Source: an uncultured bacterium
GTDB taxonomy: Bacteria; Cyanobacteriota; Vampirovibrionia; Gastranaerophilales; Gastranaerophilaceae
Reading direction: 5' to 3'
DNA length: 7,851 nucleotides
Assembly: GCA_902782905.1 (NCBI GenBank)
Contig: CACZPB010000029.1
Coordinates: 1-7,851 of the forward strand
A program made the translations under genes and the position numbers. This document shows positions 1-5,667 of the stretch, one piece after another; positions within the stretch are counted from its first letter, which is position 1, and every line of letters begins with the position of its first letter. The notes below the pieces were generated by a model. The model made no database searches. It was not told the DNA's origin and was given only the letters and a program-made list of their open reading frames with translations.

Positions 1-310
1 CTTTTACGGTATTTCCTTCAAAGTTTATTTTTTCTAACAAGAAGTGCGGATTATATAGAGTGCCTTCTCTTGCATCATTTTCTTCTACCGTAGCATCATA
101 TATTTGTTCATCTCTTGTTACATCATCAATAGATTGAACATAGCTCTTATCAATCTGATAATTTCTCAAATTTTCTACTTCAGTAGTGTTATATGTAGCC
201 GGATTATATCCGCCGGCAGCATTTGCGTCTACCGGAAACACTTCGGCTTGAGCTTGACTCATTGATAAAAAGCAAAAAACTGCGATTAAATAACTTAAGT
301 GTCTTTTCAT
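1..310 (-). CDS. Secreted Omp85/BamA-like protein, N-terminal fragment
   Basis: This is the 5' part of a minus-strand gene that runs off the left edge; 103 residues are visible. It starts at ATG 310-308, and an AGGA (324-321) lies 10 nt upstream as a weak ribosome binding site. Residues 1-22 form a signal peptide: basic MKRH, a hydrophobic core, then an SQAQA cleavage site before EVFPVDAN. A polar, Asp/Glu/Tyr-rich linker follows. At about residues 90-103 comes NPHFLLEKINFEGNTVK, whose I-x-F-x-G-N pattern resembles the first strand of a POTRA domain. Proteins of that type (BamA/Omp85, TamA, two-partner secretion transporters) insert or export outer-membrane proteins and would imply a diderm envelope. 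The signal peptide is clear from the sequence. The Omp85 call is inferred from one short motif and could be wrong; a different periplasmic protein is possible. The gene diverges from the UbiA gene. Confidence 0.5.
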   Translation of the reverse strand, partial: MKRHLSYLIAVFCFLSMSQAQAEVFPVDANAAGGYNPATYNTTEVENLRNYQIDKSYVQSIDDVTRDEQIYDATVEENDAREGTLYNPHFLLEKINFEGNTVK

Positions 311-541
311 AGTTCCATTTTCCTAAAAAATTCAATTAGTGGGTTATACTTTCTGTGTACATTCAACATTTTATTTTAAAGAAAAGTTCAAAACAAATTT
401 AATTGCTGAATTGTTACGAAATATTAACCTATTATAAATCCATTCTATCCCAATTATTAATTTTTGTAAAGATTTTTATATAATCATGTAATAAATTCTC
501 AAGAAAGCGTTTTTACTTGGTATAGAATTGCTTAATAAAAA

Positions 542-570
542 TTTACAAAATTTTATATGCTTGATATAAT
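542..570 (+). promoter_or_regulatory. Sigma70-type promoter placing transcription start at the UbiA ATG
   Basis: The -35 element TTTACA (542-547), a 17-bp spacer and an extended -10 (TGA then TATAAT, 562-570) make a near-consensus housekeeping promoter. Seven bases (TTTTAAT) separate the -10 from ATG 578, so the predicted transcript starts at or one base before the A of that ATG and would be leaderless. The promoter overlaps the upstream in-frame ATG at 557, which therefore could not be translated from this transcript. The rest of the 311-541 gap is AT-rich. It has a possible weak minus-strand -10 (TATAAC, 348-343) for the divergent gene, and I see no other structure there. Confidence 0.7.
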
Positions 571-577
571 TTTTAAT

Positions 578-1561
578 ATGCTGAAGCAACTTACATTAAT
601 TTTCGAATGTTCAAGAATTTATTCACTCCCAATGACCATTCTGTCTTGGCTTGTCGTATTCACGTTTGGTTTATATTCTTCAGGGAATGTCATAAACGGG
701 ATTCTTGCACTCATCGGGATTTGTTTTGCTCATTTGGGAACAAACGTCTTGGATGACTACTTAGATTACAAACACTTGATTAAGCAAGTTAGTTTTAATA
801 AGAGTGAATATTTAAAAAATACTCAAAAAACAAAATGCAGATACATAATATCGGGAATGGTGGAAGAAAAAGATATTTTATATTTGGCATTTTCTTACTT
901 CTTACTGGCTGGAATTATAGGAGCATATTTTTATATAAAGTACGGTCAAACTGTCTTATATTTTGCTTTAGCTGGCGGAGTAATCGGCGTTTTGTATTCC
1001 TTGCTTTCTAGAATAAAACTTTCCGAAGTTGCAGTAGCAATAGCTTATGGGCCTGCTCTTTTTGGCGGTGTGTATTACGTTATGACTCAAAATTTAAATT
1101 ATGAAGTTTTTTTACTTGCAATACCTACTATGCTGATTACAATGGTACTTTTGTACATTCACACCGTTATGGACTATGATTTTGATCTGGCAGAAGGCAA
1201 ACAAACAGTTGCCAATTCTTTTGACTCTGAACTTGCTTCGCTTATAGTATTAAAAATACTTTTATGTTCCGCATACGCATCAACAATACTTTTAGCAATT
1301 TTTGATATTTTGGATTGGCAGGTATTTTTAGTTTGGCTGACCATTCCGCTTGCTGTTGATTTGTATAAATCCATGATAGATTTTTCTGTAGATGCTTCCT
1401 CTATTCCGGAGAAAAGATGGTTTCATTTCCCCATGGAAAATATGAAGCGCATTACAAGAATCGGTGCAAGAAGTTTTATGGTAAGAATTTATCAATCCAG
1501 AAATTTAATGATTTATTTTTCACTTTTTATGGTGCTAGCAATTATACTATGTAATATATAA
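578..1561 (+). CDS. UbiA-family polyprenyltransferase (MenA-like)
   Basis: An integral-membrane prenyltransferase of 327 residues, in the usual 290-330 range for UbiA proteins. The family transfers a polyprenyl chain from its diphosphate to an aromatic or other acceptor at the membrane, with Mg2+ held by two Asp-rich motifs. Both are present: NVLDDYLD (N56, D59, D60, D63) and MDYDFD with the following EGKQT (D199, D203, G207, K208). The DxxxD-x3-GK-x-T form of the second motif recalls MenA, the 1,4-dihydroxy-2-naphthoate octaprenyltransferase of menaquinone synthesis, but the acceptor cannot be settled here. Hydrophobic segments alternate along the whole length, as expected for about eight or nine helices. 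I chose ATG 578 over the in-frame ATG 557 because a strong promoter covers 557 and ends 7 nt before 578; neither start has a Shine-Dalgarno. SpoIID follows after 27 bases but has its own TATAAT. Confidence is high for the family and low for the substrate. Confidence 0.85.
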   Translation: MLKQLTLIFECSRIYSLPMTILSWLVVFTFGLYSSGNVINGILALIGICFAHLGTNVLDDYLDYKHLIKQVSFNKSEYLKNTQKTKCRYIISGMVEEKDILYLAFSYFLLAGIIGAYFYIKYGQTVLYFALAGGVIGVLYSLLSRIKLSEVAVAIAYGPALFGGVYYVMTQNLNYEVFLLAIPTMLITMVLLYIHTVMDYDFDLAEGKQTVANSFDSELASLIVLKILLCSAYASTILLAIFDILDWQVFLVWLTIPLAVDLYKSMIDFSVDASSIPEKRWFHFPMENMKRITRIGARSFMVRIYQSRNLMIYFSLFMVLAIILCNI

Positions 1562-1575
1562 AAATATTATTGGTG

Positions 1576-1581
1576 TATAAT
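1576..1581 (+). promoter_or_regulatory. TATAAT -10 box 7 nt before the SpoIID-gene ATG
   Basis: A perfect TATAAT sits between the UbiA stop (1561) and ATG 1589, with exactly 7 bases (ACTGTAT) before the ATG. No Shine-Dalgarno is present. I see no good -35 at 16-18 bp spacing, and TG directly abuts the box instead of leaving the one-base gap of an extended -10, so this promoter is less certain than that of UbiA. The identical geometry at UbiA and NAD kinase supports it as a leaderless promoter. Confidence 0.5.
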
Positions 1582-1588
1582 ACTGTAT

Positions 1589-2452
1589 ATGGGGAAGAGA
1601 AAGCTTATACTATTTATACTTATATATACACTGTTTGTTATGCCTTGTTTTGCCATAAAAATAGGACTTCAGACACGTGTGGGAAGAACTTATATCGGTG
1701 CATCGACTTCTGCCGACATTATTGATGCCAAGACCAATAAGCTTATTTACACAATGGAAAAAATGAAGGGGTACGAGTTCAAACCTCATCATGGAGTCCT
1801 TGCAATAAGAATTAACGGACAGTTAATGAAAATGAAGACCGGCACCATTATAATAAAACCGGAGGAGAATGGCTTTATTTGTGTAAAACAAAAATGGTAT
1901 CGGGGTAATTTAAAAATAATTAATGACGGCGGTTCTATTACTGTGATTAATGATTTACCACTCGAATCTTACATCAGAGGAGTTGTACCGTCTGAAATGC
2001 CATCCAGCTGGGAGCACGAAGCACATAAAGCTCAAGCCATTGCAGCCAGAAGTTATGCACTGGCAAATTTGGGCAAAAGAGCAAAAGACGGTTACGATTT
2101 GAAAGATACTCCGGAAGATCAGGCATACGGCGGTGCCAGCGCGGAAACAACACAAACCAATAATGCAGTAGATGAAACACAGAACATTGTAATTGTTTTT
2201 GGCAACAAGATTGTACCTGCTTACTATTCAGCTTCTGCCGGAGGGCAAACAACAACAGCAGGAAAAGTTTGGGCACAGGATTTGCCGTTTTTGAAGTCTG
2301 TGCCGTCTTTTGACGATGGAATAAAGAAAAACGGACACGGAGTCGGAATGAGCCAATACGGCGCAAATAATTTAGCAAAAAAAGGATACAATGCCTATCA
2401 AATATTGCAATATTTCTACTCTGATACGAAATTTGGAAAGTTGAAAGAGTAG
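1589..2452 (+). CDS. SpoIID/LytB-domain protein, probable secreted lytic transglycosylase
   Basis: A 287-residue exported protein. Residues 1-22 are a signal peptide (MGKRK, hydrophobic core, then CFA before IKIG); the Cys is not in a convincing lipobox. The SpoIID domain covers about 115-285. Its signatures are LESYIRGVVPSEMP (125-138) with the likely catalytic Glu at 136, KAQAIAARSYAL (147-158), YYSASAGGQT (212-221), a VWAQDLPFLKSVPS stretch, and the C-terminal GHGVGMSQYGANNLA (249-263). Family members such as Bacillus SpoIID cleave peptidoglycan glycan strands that have lost their stem peptides, and related LytB proteins are described as amidase enhancers. Homologs also occur in non-spore-formers including cyanobacteria, so a vegetative wall-remodelling role is inferred. 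No other sporulation gene is present. The start is fixed by the signal peptide and the TATAAT 7 nt upstream. I see no terminator after it; a GGGGTAAATA unit lies 5 bases past the stop. Confidence 0.9.
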   Translation: MGKRKLILFILIYTLFVMPCFAIKIGLQTRVGRTYIGASTSADIIDAKTNKLIYTMEKMKGYEFKPHHGVLAIRINGQLMKMKTGTIIIKPEENGFICVKQKWYRGNLKIINDGGSITVINDLPLESYIRGVVPSEMPSSWEHEAHKAQAIAARSYALANLGKRAKDGYDLKDTPEDQAYGGASAETTQTNNAVDETQNIVIVFGNKIVPAYYSASAGGQTTTAGKVWAQDLPFLKSVPSFDDGIKKNGHGVGMSQYGANNLAKKGYNAYQILQYFYSDTKFGKLKE

Positions 2453-2457
2453 AGACA

Positions 2458-2467
2458 GGGGTAAATA
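2458..2467 (+). repeat. Single GGGGTAAATA unit after the SpoIID-gene stop
   Basis: One copy of the 10-bp unit GGGGTAAATA begins 5 bases after the TAG at 2450-2452. The same unit occurs three times after the DUF151 gene (5668-5697), and the related GGGGTAAA and GGTGTAAA units lie after nadK on the minus strand (4277-4308). In each case the unit reads in the sense direction of the gene it follows. Confidence 0.5.
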
Positions 2468-2479
2468 GAGTTATATCAA

Positions 2480-2523
2480 CCTATTCCCCTCGCCCCTTGT
2501 GGGAGAGGGGTAGGGGTGAGGGG
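2480..2523 (+). repeat. GC-rich hairpin with four G-tracts in the dehydrogenase leader
   Basis: An island of C and G runs in otherwise AT-rich DNA. The hairpin is CCCCTC (2486-2491) against GAGGGG (2505-2510), a G/A mismatch, then CCC (2493-2495) against GGG (2501-2503), around a CTTGT loop. CCTA (2480-2483) can pair with TAGG (2511-2514) across a two-base bulge. Overlapping this are four G-tracts at 2501-2503, 2507-2510, 2513-2516 and 2520-2523 with loops of 3, 2 and 3 bases, which meets the usual G-quadruplex pattern on the sense strand. It ends 8 bases before the Shine-Dalgarno of the dehydrogenase. No U-run follows, so it is not an intrinsic terminator. From memory it resembles C/G-rich palindromic intergenic repeats seen in many bacteria, but I could not check this. 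Confidence 0.6.
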
Positions 2524-2543
2524 TAATACAGAAGGAAGAAATA

Positions 2544-3545
2544 ATGAAAACAGCACAGGTATTTGGAGATAAAATAGTCACAAAAGAAGTTGAAAATATA
2601 AAATTGAACGGCAGAAAAGGCGCCATTGTAAAAGTTTTGGGCTGCGGACTTTGCGGTTCTGATATCGTAAAATTTAGAGAAAAAATTGTCAAAGACGGAG
2701 CTGTCTTAGGGCACGAAATTGTCGCTATTATTGAGGATATAGATTCAGAAACCGATTTTAAAAAAGGTGACAGAATTGTGAGCTCTCACCATATACCTTG
2801 CGGAGAGTGTATTTATTGCAAACACGGGAATGTTTCTATGTGTGAGCATTTCAAAAGTACAAATATTTTCCCCGGAGGCTTTAGCGAACTCGTTTATGTT
2901 TCAGAGGAACATCTTAAAAATGTGGCATATCTTGTACCTGAAAACATTACCGATGAAGTCATTTCTTTTTATGAACCGTTAGGATGCTGCGTCAGAGCTA
3001 TAAAAAGATGTAATCTCATTGAGAGTGACAAGGTTTTAGTAGTAGGCTTGGGCTCAATCGGTTTATTGATGAGCGAAGGAATTAAAGCTATGGGCTTTAA
3101 AGTCTATGGCTGCGATTTAATTCCGGAGAGAATAGAACTTGCAAATTCAATGGGCATTGAAGCATATAGTTCACTGAACTTAGAAGAATTCAATAAACTT
3201 ATTCAAGAAAAGTCCTCCGGAATTGATGCAGTCTTTATGACATCAGGTGCTGATAAAGCGTTGGATGTTGCATTAAAGGTTGTAAGAAAGGGAGGAAAAA
3301 TTCTTGTGTTTTCCAGCACACCTAAAAATACAGGTTACCCGAATAATGAGATTTATTACAAAGAATTGACCGTTTTAGGCAGTTATTCTCCTTCGCCGAA
3401 GGATTTGAGAGATTCTTTTGAGCTTTTGATTTCAGGAAAGGTTAATGTAAAAAACCTAACTACAACGTATTCAATTGACGATGTTCAACAAGCGTTTGAG
3501 GATACTATTTCTAACAAAATTTTCAAGGCTTACATAAAAATGTAA
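2544..3545 (+). CDS. Zinc-dependent medium-chain alcohol/polyol dehydrogenase
   Basis: A cytosolic 333-residue medium-chain dehydrogenase/reductase. The N-terminal catalytic domain has CGLCGSD (34-40; C37 is the expected catalytic-zinc ligand), GHE (56-58) and YEPLGC (E144 as probable further ligand). Four structural-zinc cysteines, C86, C89, C92 and C100, have the classic 2-2-7 spacing. The Rossmann domain has VVGLGSIGLL (G168, G170, G173), and Asp191 at the end of the second strand favours NAD+ over NADP+. This pattern fits the sorbitol dehydrogenase, threonine dehydrogenase and galactitol-phosphate dehydrogenase group; the substrate cannot be read from sequence, so I give no symbol. Translation starts at ATG 2544, with AAGGA (2532-2536) 7 bases upstream. 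The leader carries the hairpin and G-tract repeat, which could affect expression. The neighbours offer no pathway context, and no terminator is visible downstream. Confidence 0.92.
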   Translation: MKTAQVFGDKIVTKEVENIKLNGRKGAIVKVLGCGLCGSDIVKFREKIVKDGAVLGHEIVAIIEDIDSETDFKKGDRIVSSHHIPCGECIYCKHGNVSMCEHFKSTNIFPGGFSELVYVSEEHLKNVAYLVPENITDEVISFYEPLGCCVRAIKRCNLIESDKVLVVGLGSIGLLMSEGIKAMGFKVYGCDLIPERIELANSMGIEAYSSLNLEEFNKLIQEKSSGIDAVFMTSGADKALDVALKVVRKGGKILVFSSTPKNTGYPNNEIYYKELTVLGSYSPSPKDLRDSFELLISGKVNVKNLTTTYSIDDVQQAFEDTISNKIFKAYIKM

Positions 3546-3630
3546 ATTTTTTGTTACAAATAATGATTTTCATGGCAATTTTGTATTTTCACACGTTTTA
3601 CTGATTTTAAGAACATGTAAATAAAAAAGA

Positions 3631-3637
3631 AAGTGAG
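3631..3637 (+). promoter_or_regulatory. Ribosome binding site choosing ATG 3645
   Basis: AAGTGAG, a one-base variant of AAGGAG, lies 7 bases before ATG 3645. It contains the upstream in-frame GTG at 3633, so starting there would leave no binding site. The 3546-3630 gap is AT-rich; I see a short palindrome TTTGTTACAAA (3550-3560) but no convincing promoter. Confidence 0.55.
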
Positions 3638-3644
3638 TGTAGAA

Positions 3645-4196
3645 ATGGCAGAAGTACAAAATATAGGACCGATGGATTATCCCGCAGTAGGCGTAAATGA
3701 TTATAACAACGTAAATGCGCAAGATTACACGACAGCGCCTGCGGAAGACTTATCAAACATGCCGGTTGTTTATGACGAAGCAACAGAACAAAAGAAAAAA
3801 GCGGCTATAGGAATGACCGGTGCTACAATTCTTGGTCTTTCAATGCTTGCAATAGGCGGATTTATAGGACATAAGATGGGTTCAAAAGGCGTTCAGGCAG
3901 CAGAAAAAGCAGCAGAAGAAGCAAAAATAAAAGCAGAAGAAGCATTAAAAAAATATGAACAAACTCAAGAAGCCGCAGCACAAATAGAAGAAGTAATTGC
4001 CGAAAACAATGAAAAGGGCGTATTCGGAAGATTTTTCGGATTCCAAAAAATGAAAGATAAAATTTCTGAAATTATTGCACCTTTCAAAAAAGAAGGAGCA
4101 AAGGCAGAAGAAACAACTGCAAAGGAAGCAGAAGGTGCAGCGGAAAAAGCAGCAGAAGATATAGCAAAGGAAGCCGAAAACGCTGCTGCGCAATGA
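3645..4196 (+). CDS. Hypothetical protein: one Gly-rich membrane helix, Ala/Glu/Lys coiled-coil tail
   Basis: I do not recognise a family for this 183-residue protein. Residues 1-50 are acidic and polar with a loosely repeated Asp-Tyr (MDYPA, NDYNN, QDYTT) and no signal peptide. After QKKKAA, residues 54-76 form a single hydrophobic segment rich in glycine with small-residue spacing (GMTGATILG, AIGGFIGHKMG), suited to helix packing. Residues 84-122 are an Ala/Glu/Lys helix, probably coiled coil. A basic and aromatic patch follows (GRFFGFQKMKDKI, 128-140), then a second Ala/Glu/Lys-rich stretch to the end. Lysines before the helix suggest the N-terminus stays in the cytoplasm, though topology is uncertain. 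The overall plan is loosely like YtxH/DUF883-type small membrane proteins, but that is only a resemblance. It is followed by a strong terminator and converges on nadK. It is probably a real gene, given the ribosome binding site, terminator and clean amino acid pattern. Confidence 0.75.
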   Translation: MAEVQNIGPMDYPAVGVNDYNNVNAQDYTTAPAEDLSNMPVVYDEATEQKKKAAIGMTGATILGLSMLAIGGFIGHKMGSKGVQAAEKAAEEAKIKAEEALKKYEQTQEAAAQIEEVIAENNEKGVFGRFFGFQKMKDKISEIIAPFKKEGAKAEETTAKEAEGAAEKAAEDIAKEAENAAAQ

Positions 4197-4229
4197 ACTT
4201 TTGAGAAATATATATTTTAAGCAATATAT

Positions 4230-4262
4230 AAAAAGGTGATTTTTTAAAAAAATCACCTTTTT
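4230..4262. terminator. Bidirectional intrinsic terminator between convergent genes
   Basis: An inverted repeat pairs AAAAAGGTGAT (4230-4240) with ATCACCTTTTT (4252-4262), and the T-run/A-run between them can extend the stem. Because the stem is flanked by A5 on the left and T5 on the right, a U-run follows the hairpin in both directions. It lies 33 bases after the hypothetical gene (stop 4196) and about 48 bases past the nadK stop on the other strand, so it can serve both. Confidence 0.88.
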
Positions 4263-4276
4263 GCTATTTTTATTCC

Positions 4277-4308
4277 TTTACCCCTTTACCCCTTTACACC
4301 TTTACACC
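4277..4308 (-). repeat. Four 8-bp tandem repeats directly after the nadK stop
   Basis: Read in the nadK direction, one base after its TAA come GGTGTAAA, GGTGTAAA, GGGGTAAA and GGGGTAAA, then GGAATAAA-like DNA leading into the terminator. The units are perfect 8-mers falling in two variant pairs, which suggests stepwise duplication. The GGGGTAAA core matches the 10-bp units after the SpoIID and DUF151 genes. Confidence 0.8.
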
Positions 4309-4309
4309 G

Positions 4310-5089
4310 TTATTTTGGAGAAACTCCCCAATGCAGTTTGTTTCTCAAAACCGAGTAAAAATTAGTTGTAGTTAAAAATGCTAATTTAGCCTTTTTGGAA
4401 GCAATTTTTATTGTAGTTTTTTCAACGCACTCTGTTGTATCATATCCGTCAATAGAAACAGATAGAAGCTCATCATTTGTTTTAACTGTAATTATCTCGT
4501 TTGACGGCACAACAAGAGGTCTTGCGTTCAAAGTATGCGGGCAGATTGGAACAATTGATATTGCATCGAGTTTTGGGTGCAAAACGGGACCGCCTGCTGA
4601 AAGCCCATAAGCAGTAGAGCCTGTTGGTGTTGAAATTATAAGTCCGTCTGCAATATAGTCACAAACTACTTTGTTATTAATTTCCAAGAAAAATTTTGAA
4701 GTTCTTGATGGTGTACAGCCTTTTATTACAAAGTCATTCAGTGCCACATAAGATTTGGAAGCCAGCATAAGACGTTCTTCTACGGTAAAATCATTATCTA
4801 AAACAGCGTCAACAATATTGTTTATCTCATTTACACCCGCTTGAGACAAAAAACCGAGTCTTCCGACATTAATACCCATTACTGGAATTAGGGTTTCCGC
4901 ATAAAATCTTGCGGCTCTTAGAAGTGTTCCGTCGCCTCCGATTACAAGTGAAAAGTCCCCGAAGTTTTCTATATTTGAGAGTTCAAAGGTCTTAAACTCA
5001 ACTTTTCTCGCAATTAGTGCGTTTTCGACTTTTTCAAGAGCCACTTCATAATCAGGTATAAGTTTATTGTATATAACATTAAATTTCAT
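4310..5089 (-). CDS. nadK: NAD kinase (ATP-NAD kinase)
   Basis: A cytosolic enzyme that phosphorylates NAD+ at the 2'-OH of the adenosine ribose to make NADP+, the only route to NADP. The 259 residues match the short bacterial form. Landmarks are VIGGDGTLLRAAR (49-61, with catalytic Asp53 in GGDGT), MGINVGRLGFLS (71-82), an ND pair at 118-119 where most homologs have NE or ND, ADGLIISTPTGSTAYGLSAG (147-166), and PICPHTLNARPLVVP (181-195). The C-terminus carries the usual beta strands (VSIDG, 211-215). No frameshift or missing landmark is seen. ATG 5089 has no Shine-Dalgarno; a TATAAT ends 7 bases before it, so the mRNA is predicted leaderless. The gene is divergent from the DUF151 gene across only 65 bases and shares a terminator with the convergent hypothetical gene. 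Confidence 0.96.
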   Translation of the reverse strand: MKFNVIYNKLIPDYEVALEKVENALIARKVEFKTFELSNIENFGDFSLVIGGDGTLLRAARFYAETLIPVMGINVGRLGFLSQAGVNEINNIVDAVLDNDFTVEERLMLASKSYVALNDFVIKGCTPSRTSKFFLEINNKVVCDYIADGLIISTPTGSTAYGLSAGGPVLHPKLDAISIVPICPHTLNARPLVVPSNEIITVKTNDELLSVSIDGYDTTECVEKTTIKIASKKAKLAFLTTTNFYSVLRNKLHWGVSPK

Positions 5090-5096
5090 ACAGCAG

Positions 5097-5126
5097 ATTA
5101 TACCATATAATTGGTTTTTATGTTAA
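5097..5126 (-). promoter_or_regulatory. Extended -10 promoter for nadK, 7 nt before the ATG
   Basis: On the minus strand, TTAACA (5126-5121) and TATAAT (5102-5097) are 18 bp apart, and TGG directly precedes TATAAT as an extended -10. Seven bases (CTGCTGT) separate the box from ATG 5089. Transcription should therefore begin at or beside the A of the start codon. Confidence 0.65.
5106..5111 (+). promoter_or_regulatory. Possible -10 box for the DUF151 gene
   Basis: A plus-strand TATAAT, 3 bp from the nadK TATAAT and in perfect inverted arrangement with it. It would give a transcript starting near 5118 with a leader of about 37 nt that includes the Shine-Dalgarno. No good -35 or TGn is seen, so this may be a weak promoter or chance in AT-rich DNA. 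Confidence 0.35.
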
Positions 5127-5154
5127 TATTGAATAAATAGAAAAGAGGCAGATA

Positions 5155-5664
5155 ATGATACAAATGAAGGTAATGGGTATAGCACTCGATGTGAGAACAA
5201 ACTCTCCGATTGTTGTACTGCACGATTTAGATAACAGAAAAGCGCTTCCTATTTGGATAGGTTCAGCTGAAGCAAGCGCAATAATAAGATGTATTGAAGG
5301 ACTTGTTGTAGCACGTCCTATGACCCACGACTTGATTGCTAATCTTATAGAAAAAACCGGTTACAGTCTTGAAAAAATAGAGATAAATAATGTTGAAAAA
5401 GAAACTTATTACGCAACATTATTTTTGGTAAAAGACGGTGAAACATTAGAAATTGATGCTCGCCCGAGTGATGCCATTGCTGTTGCTATGAGATGTGATG
5501 CACCGATTTTTGTAACAGCAAATGTTCTTATGAACGGCTCAGTTTCAACTGATACAGCCAAAGACGAAGAAGAAGCTCAAGAATTCAAAGATTTTATCCA
5601 GAATATAAAACCATCCGACTTTGAAAAACTTATGAAAGGTAAACACGAAGAAACCGACCAATAG
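5155..5664 (+). CDS. DUF151 bifunctional nuclease family protein
   Basis: A 169-residue cytosolic protein whose domain fills about residues 1-135. Typical landmarks are VMGIALDVRTNSPIVVLHD (near the N-terminus), ALPIWIGSAEASAI (30-43), RPMTHDLIANLI (54-65) and IDARPSDAIAVAMRCDAPIFV (about 101-121), followed by a linker and an acidic helix EFKDFIQNIKPSDFEKL. DUF151 proteins occur in cyanobacteria, plants, Thermotoga and other bacteria. A plant member was reported to have both DNase and RNase activity, hence the family name; the function of most bacterial members is unproven. The length and the C-terminal helix match cyanobacterial-type members. ATG 5155 has AAGAGG (5143-5148) 6 bases upstream. 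Transcription may come from the small region shared with divergent nadK, and the tandem GGGGTAAATA repeat follows 3 bases after the stop. Confidence 0.9.
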   Translation: MIQMKVMGIALDVRTNSPIVVLHDLDNRKALPIWIGSAEASAIIRCIEGLVVARPMTHDLIANLIEKTGYSLEKIEINNVEKETYYATLFLVKDGETLEIDARPSDAIAVAMRCDAPIFVTANVLMNGSVSTDTAKDEEEAQEFKDFIQNIKPSDFEKLMKGKHEETDQ

Positions 5665-5667
5665 GAA

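Noticed and set aside
411..438. Plus-strand promoter TTGTTA-16-TATAAA upstream of the UbiA gene
   Set aside because: The match is plausible but unremarkable in AT-rich DNA, and the TTTACA/TGATATAAT promoter at 542-570 is far better and explains the start codon.
1974..2378. 134-codon minus-strand open frame inside the SpoIID gene
   Set aside because: It is antisense to a well-supported gene, has an unnatural Leu/Arg/Gln-rich composition, and has no ribosome binding site or recognisable domain.
2486..2510. Hairpin as an intrinsic terminator for the SpoIID gene
   Set aside because: The stem is followed by a G-rich stretch and not a U-run in the sense direction, and it has an internal mismatch.
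2544..3545. Specific assignment as threonine, sorbitol or galactitol-phosphate dehydrogenase
   Set aside because: The zinc and NAD motifs are shared by the whole group, and no neighbour indicates a substrate.
3550..3560. Palindrome TTTGTTACAAA as an operator
   Set aside because: It is short, has only 5-bp arms, matches no regulator site I can name, and has no second copy at a supportable promoter.
3945..4256. 103-codon minus-strand open frame rich in Phe and Cys
   Set aside because: Its composition is what the complement of the Ala/Glu/Lys-rich gene produces, and it starts inside the terminator hairpin.
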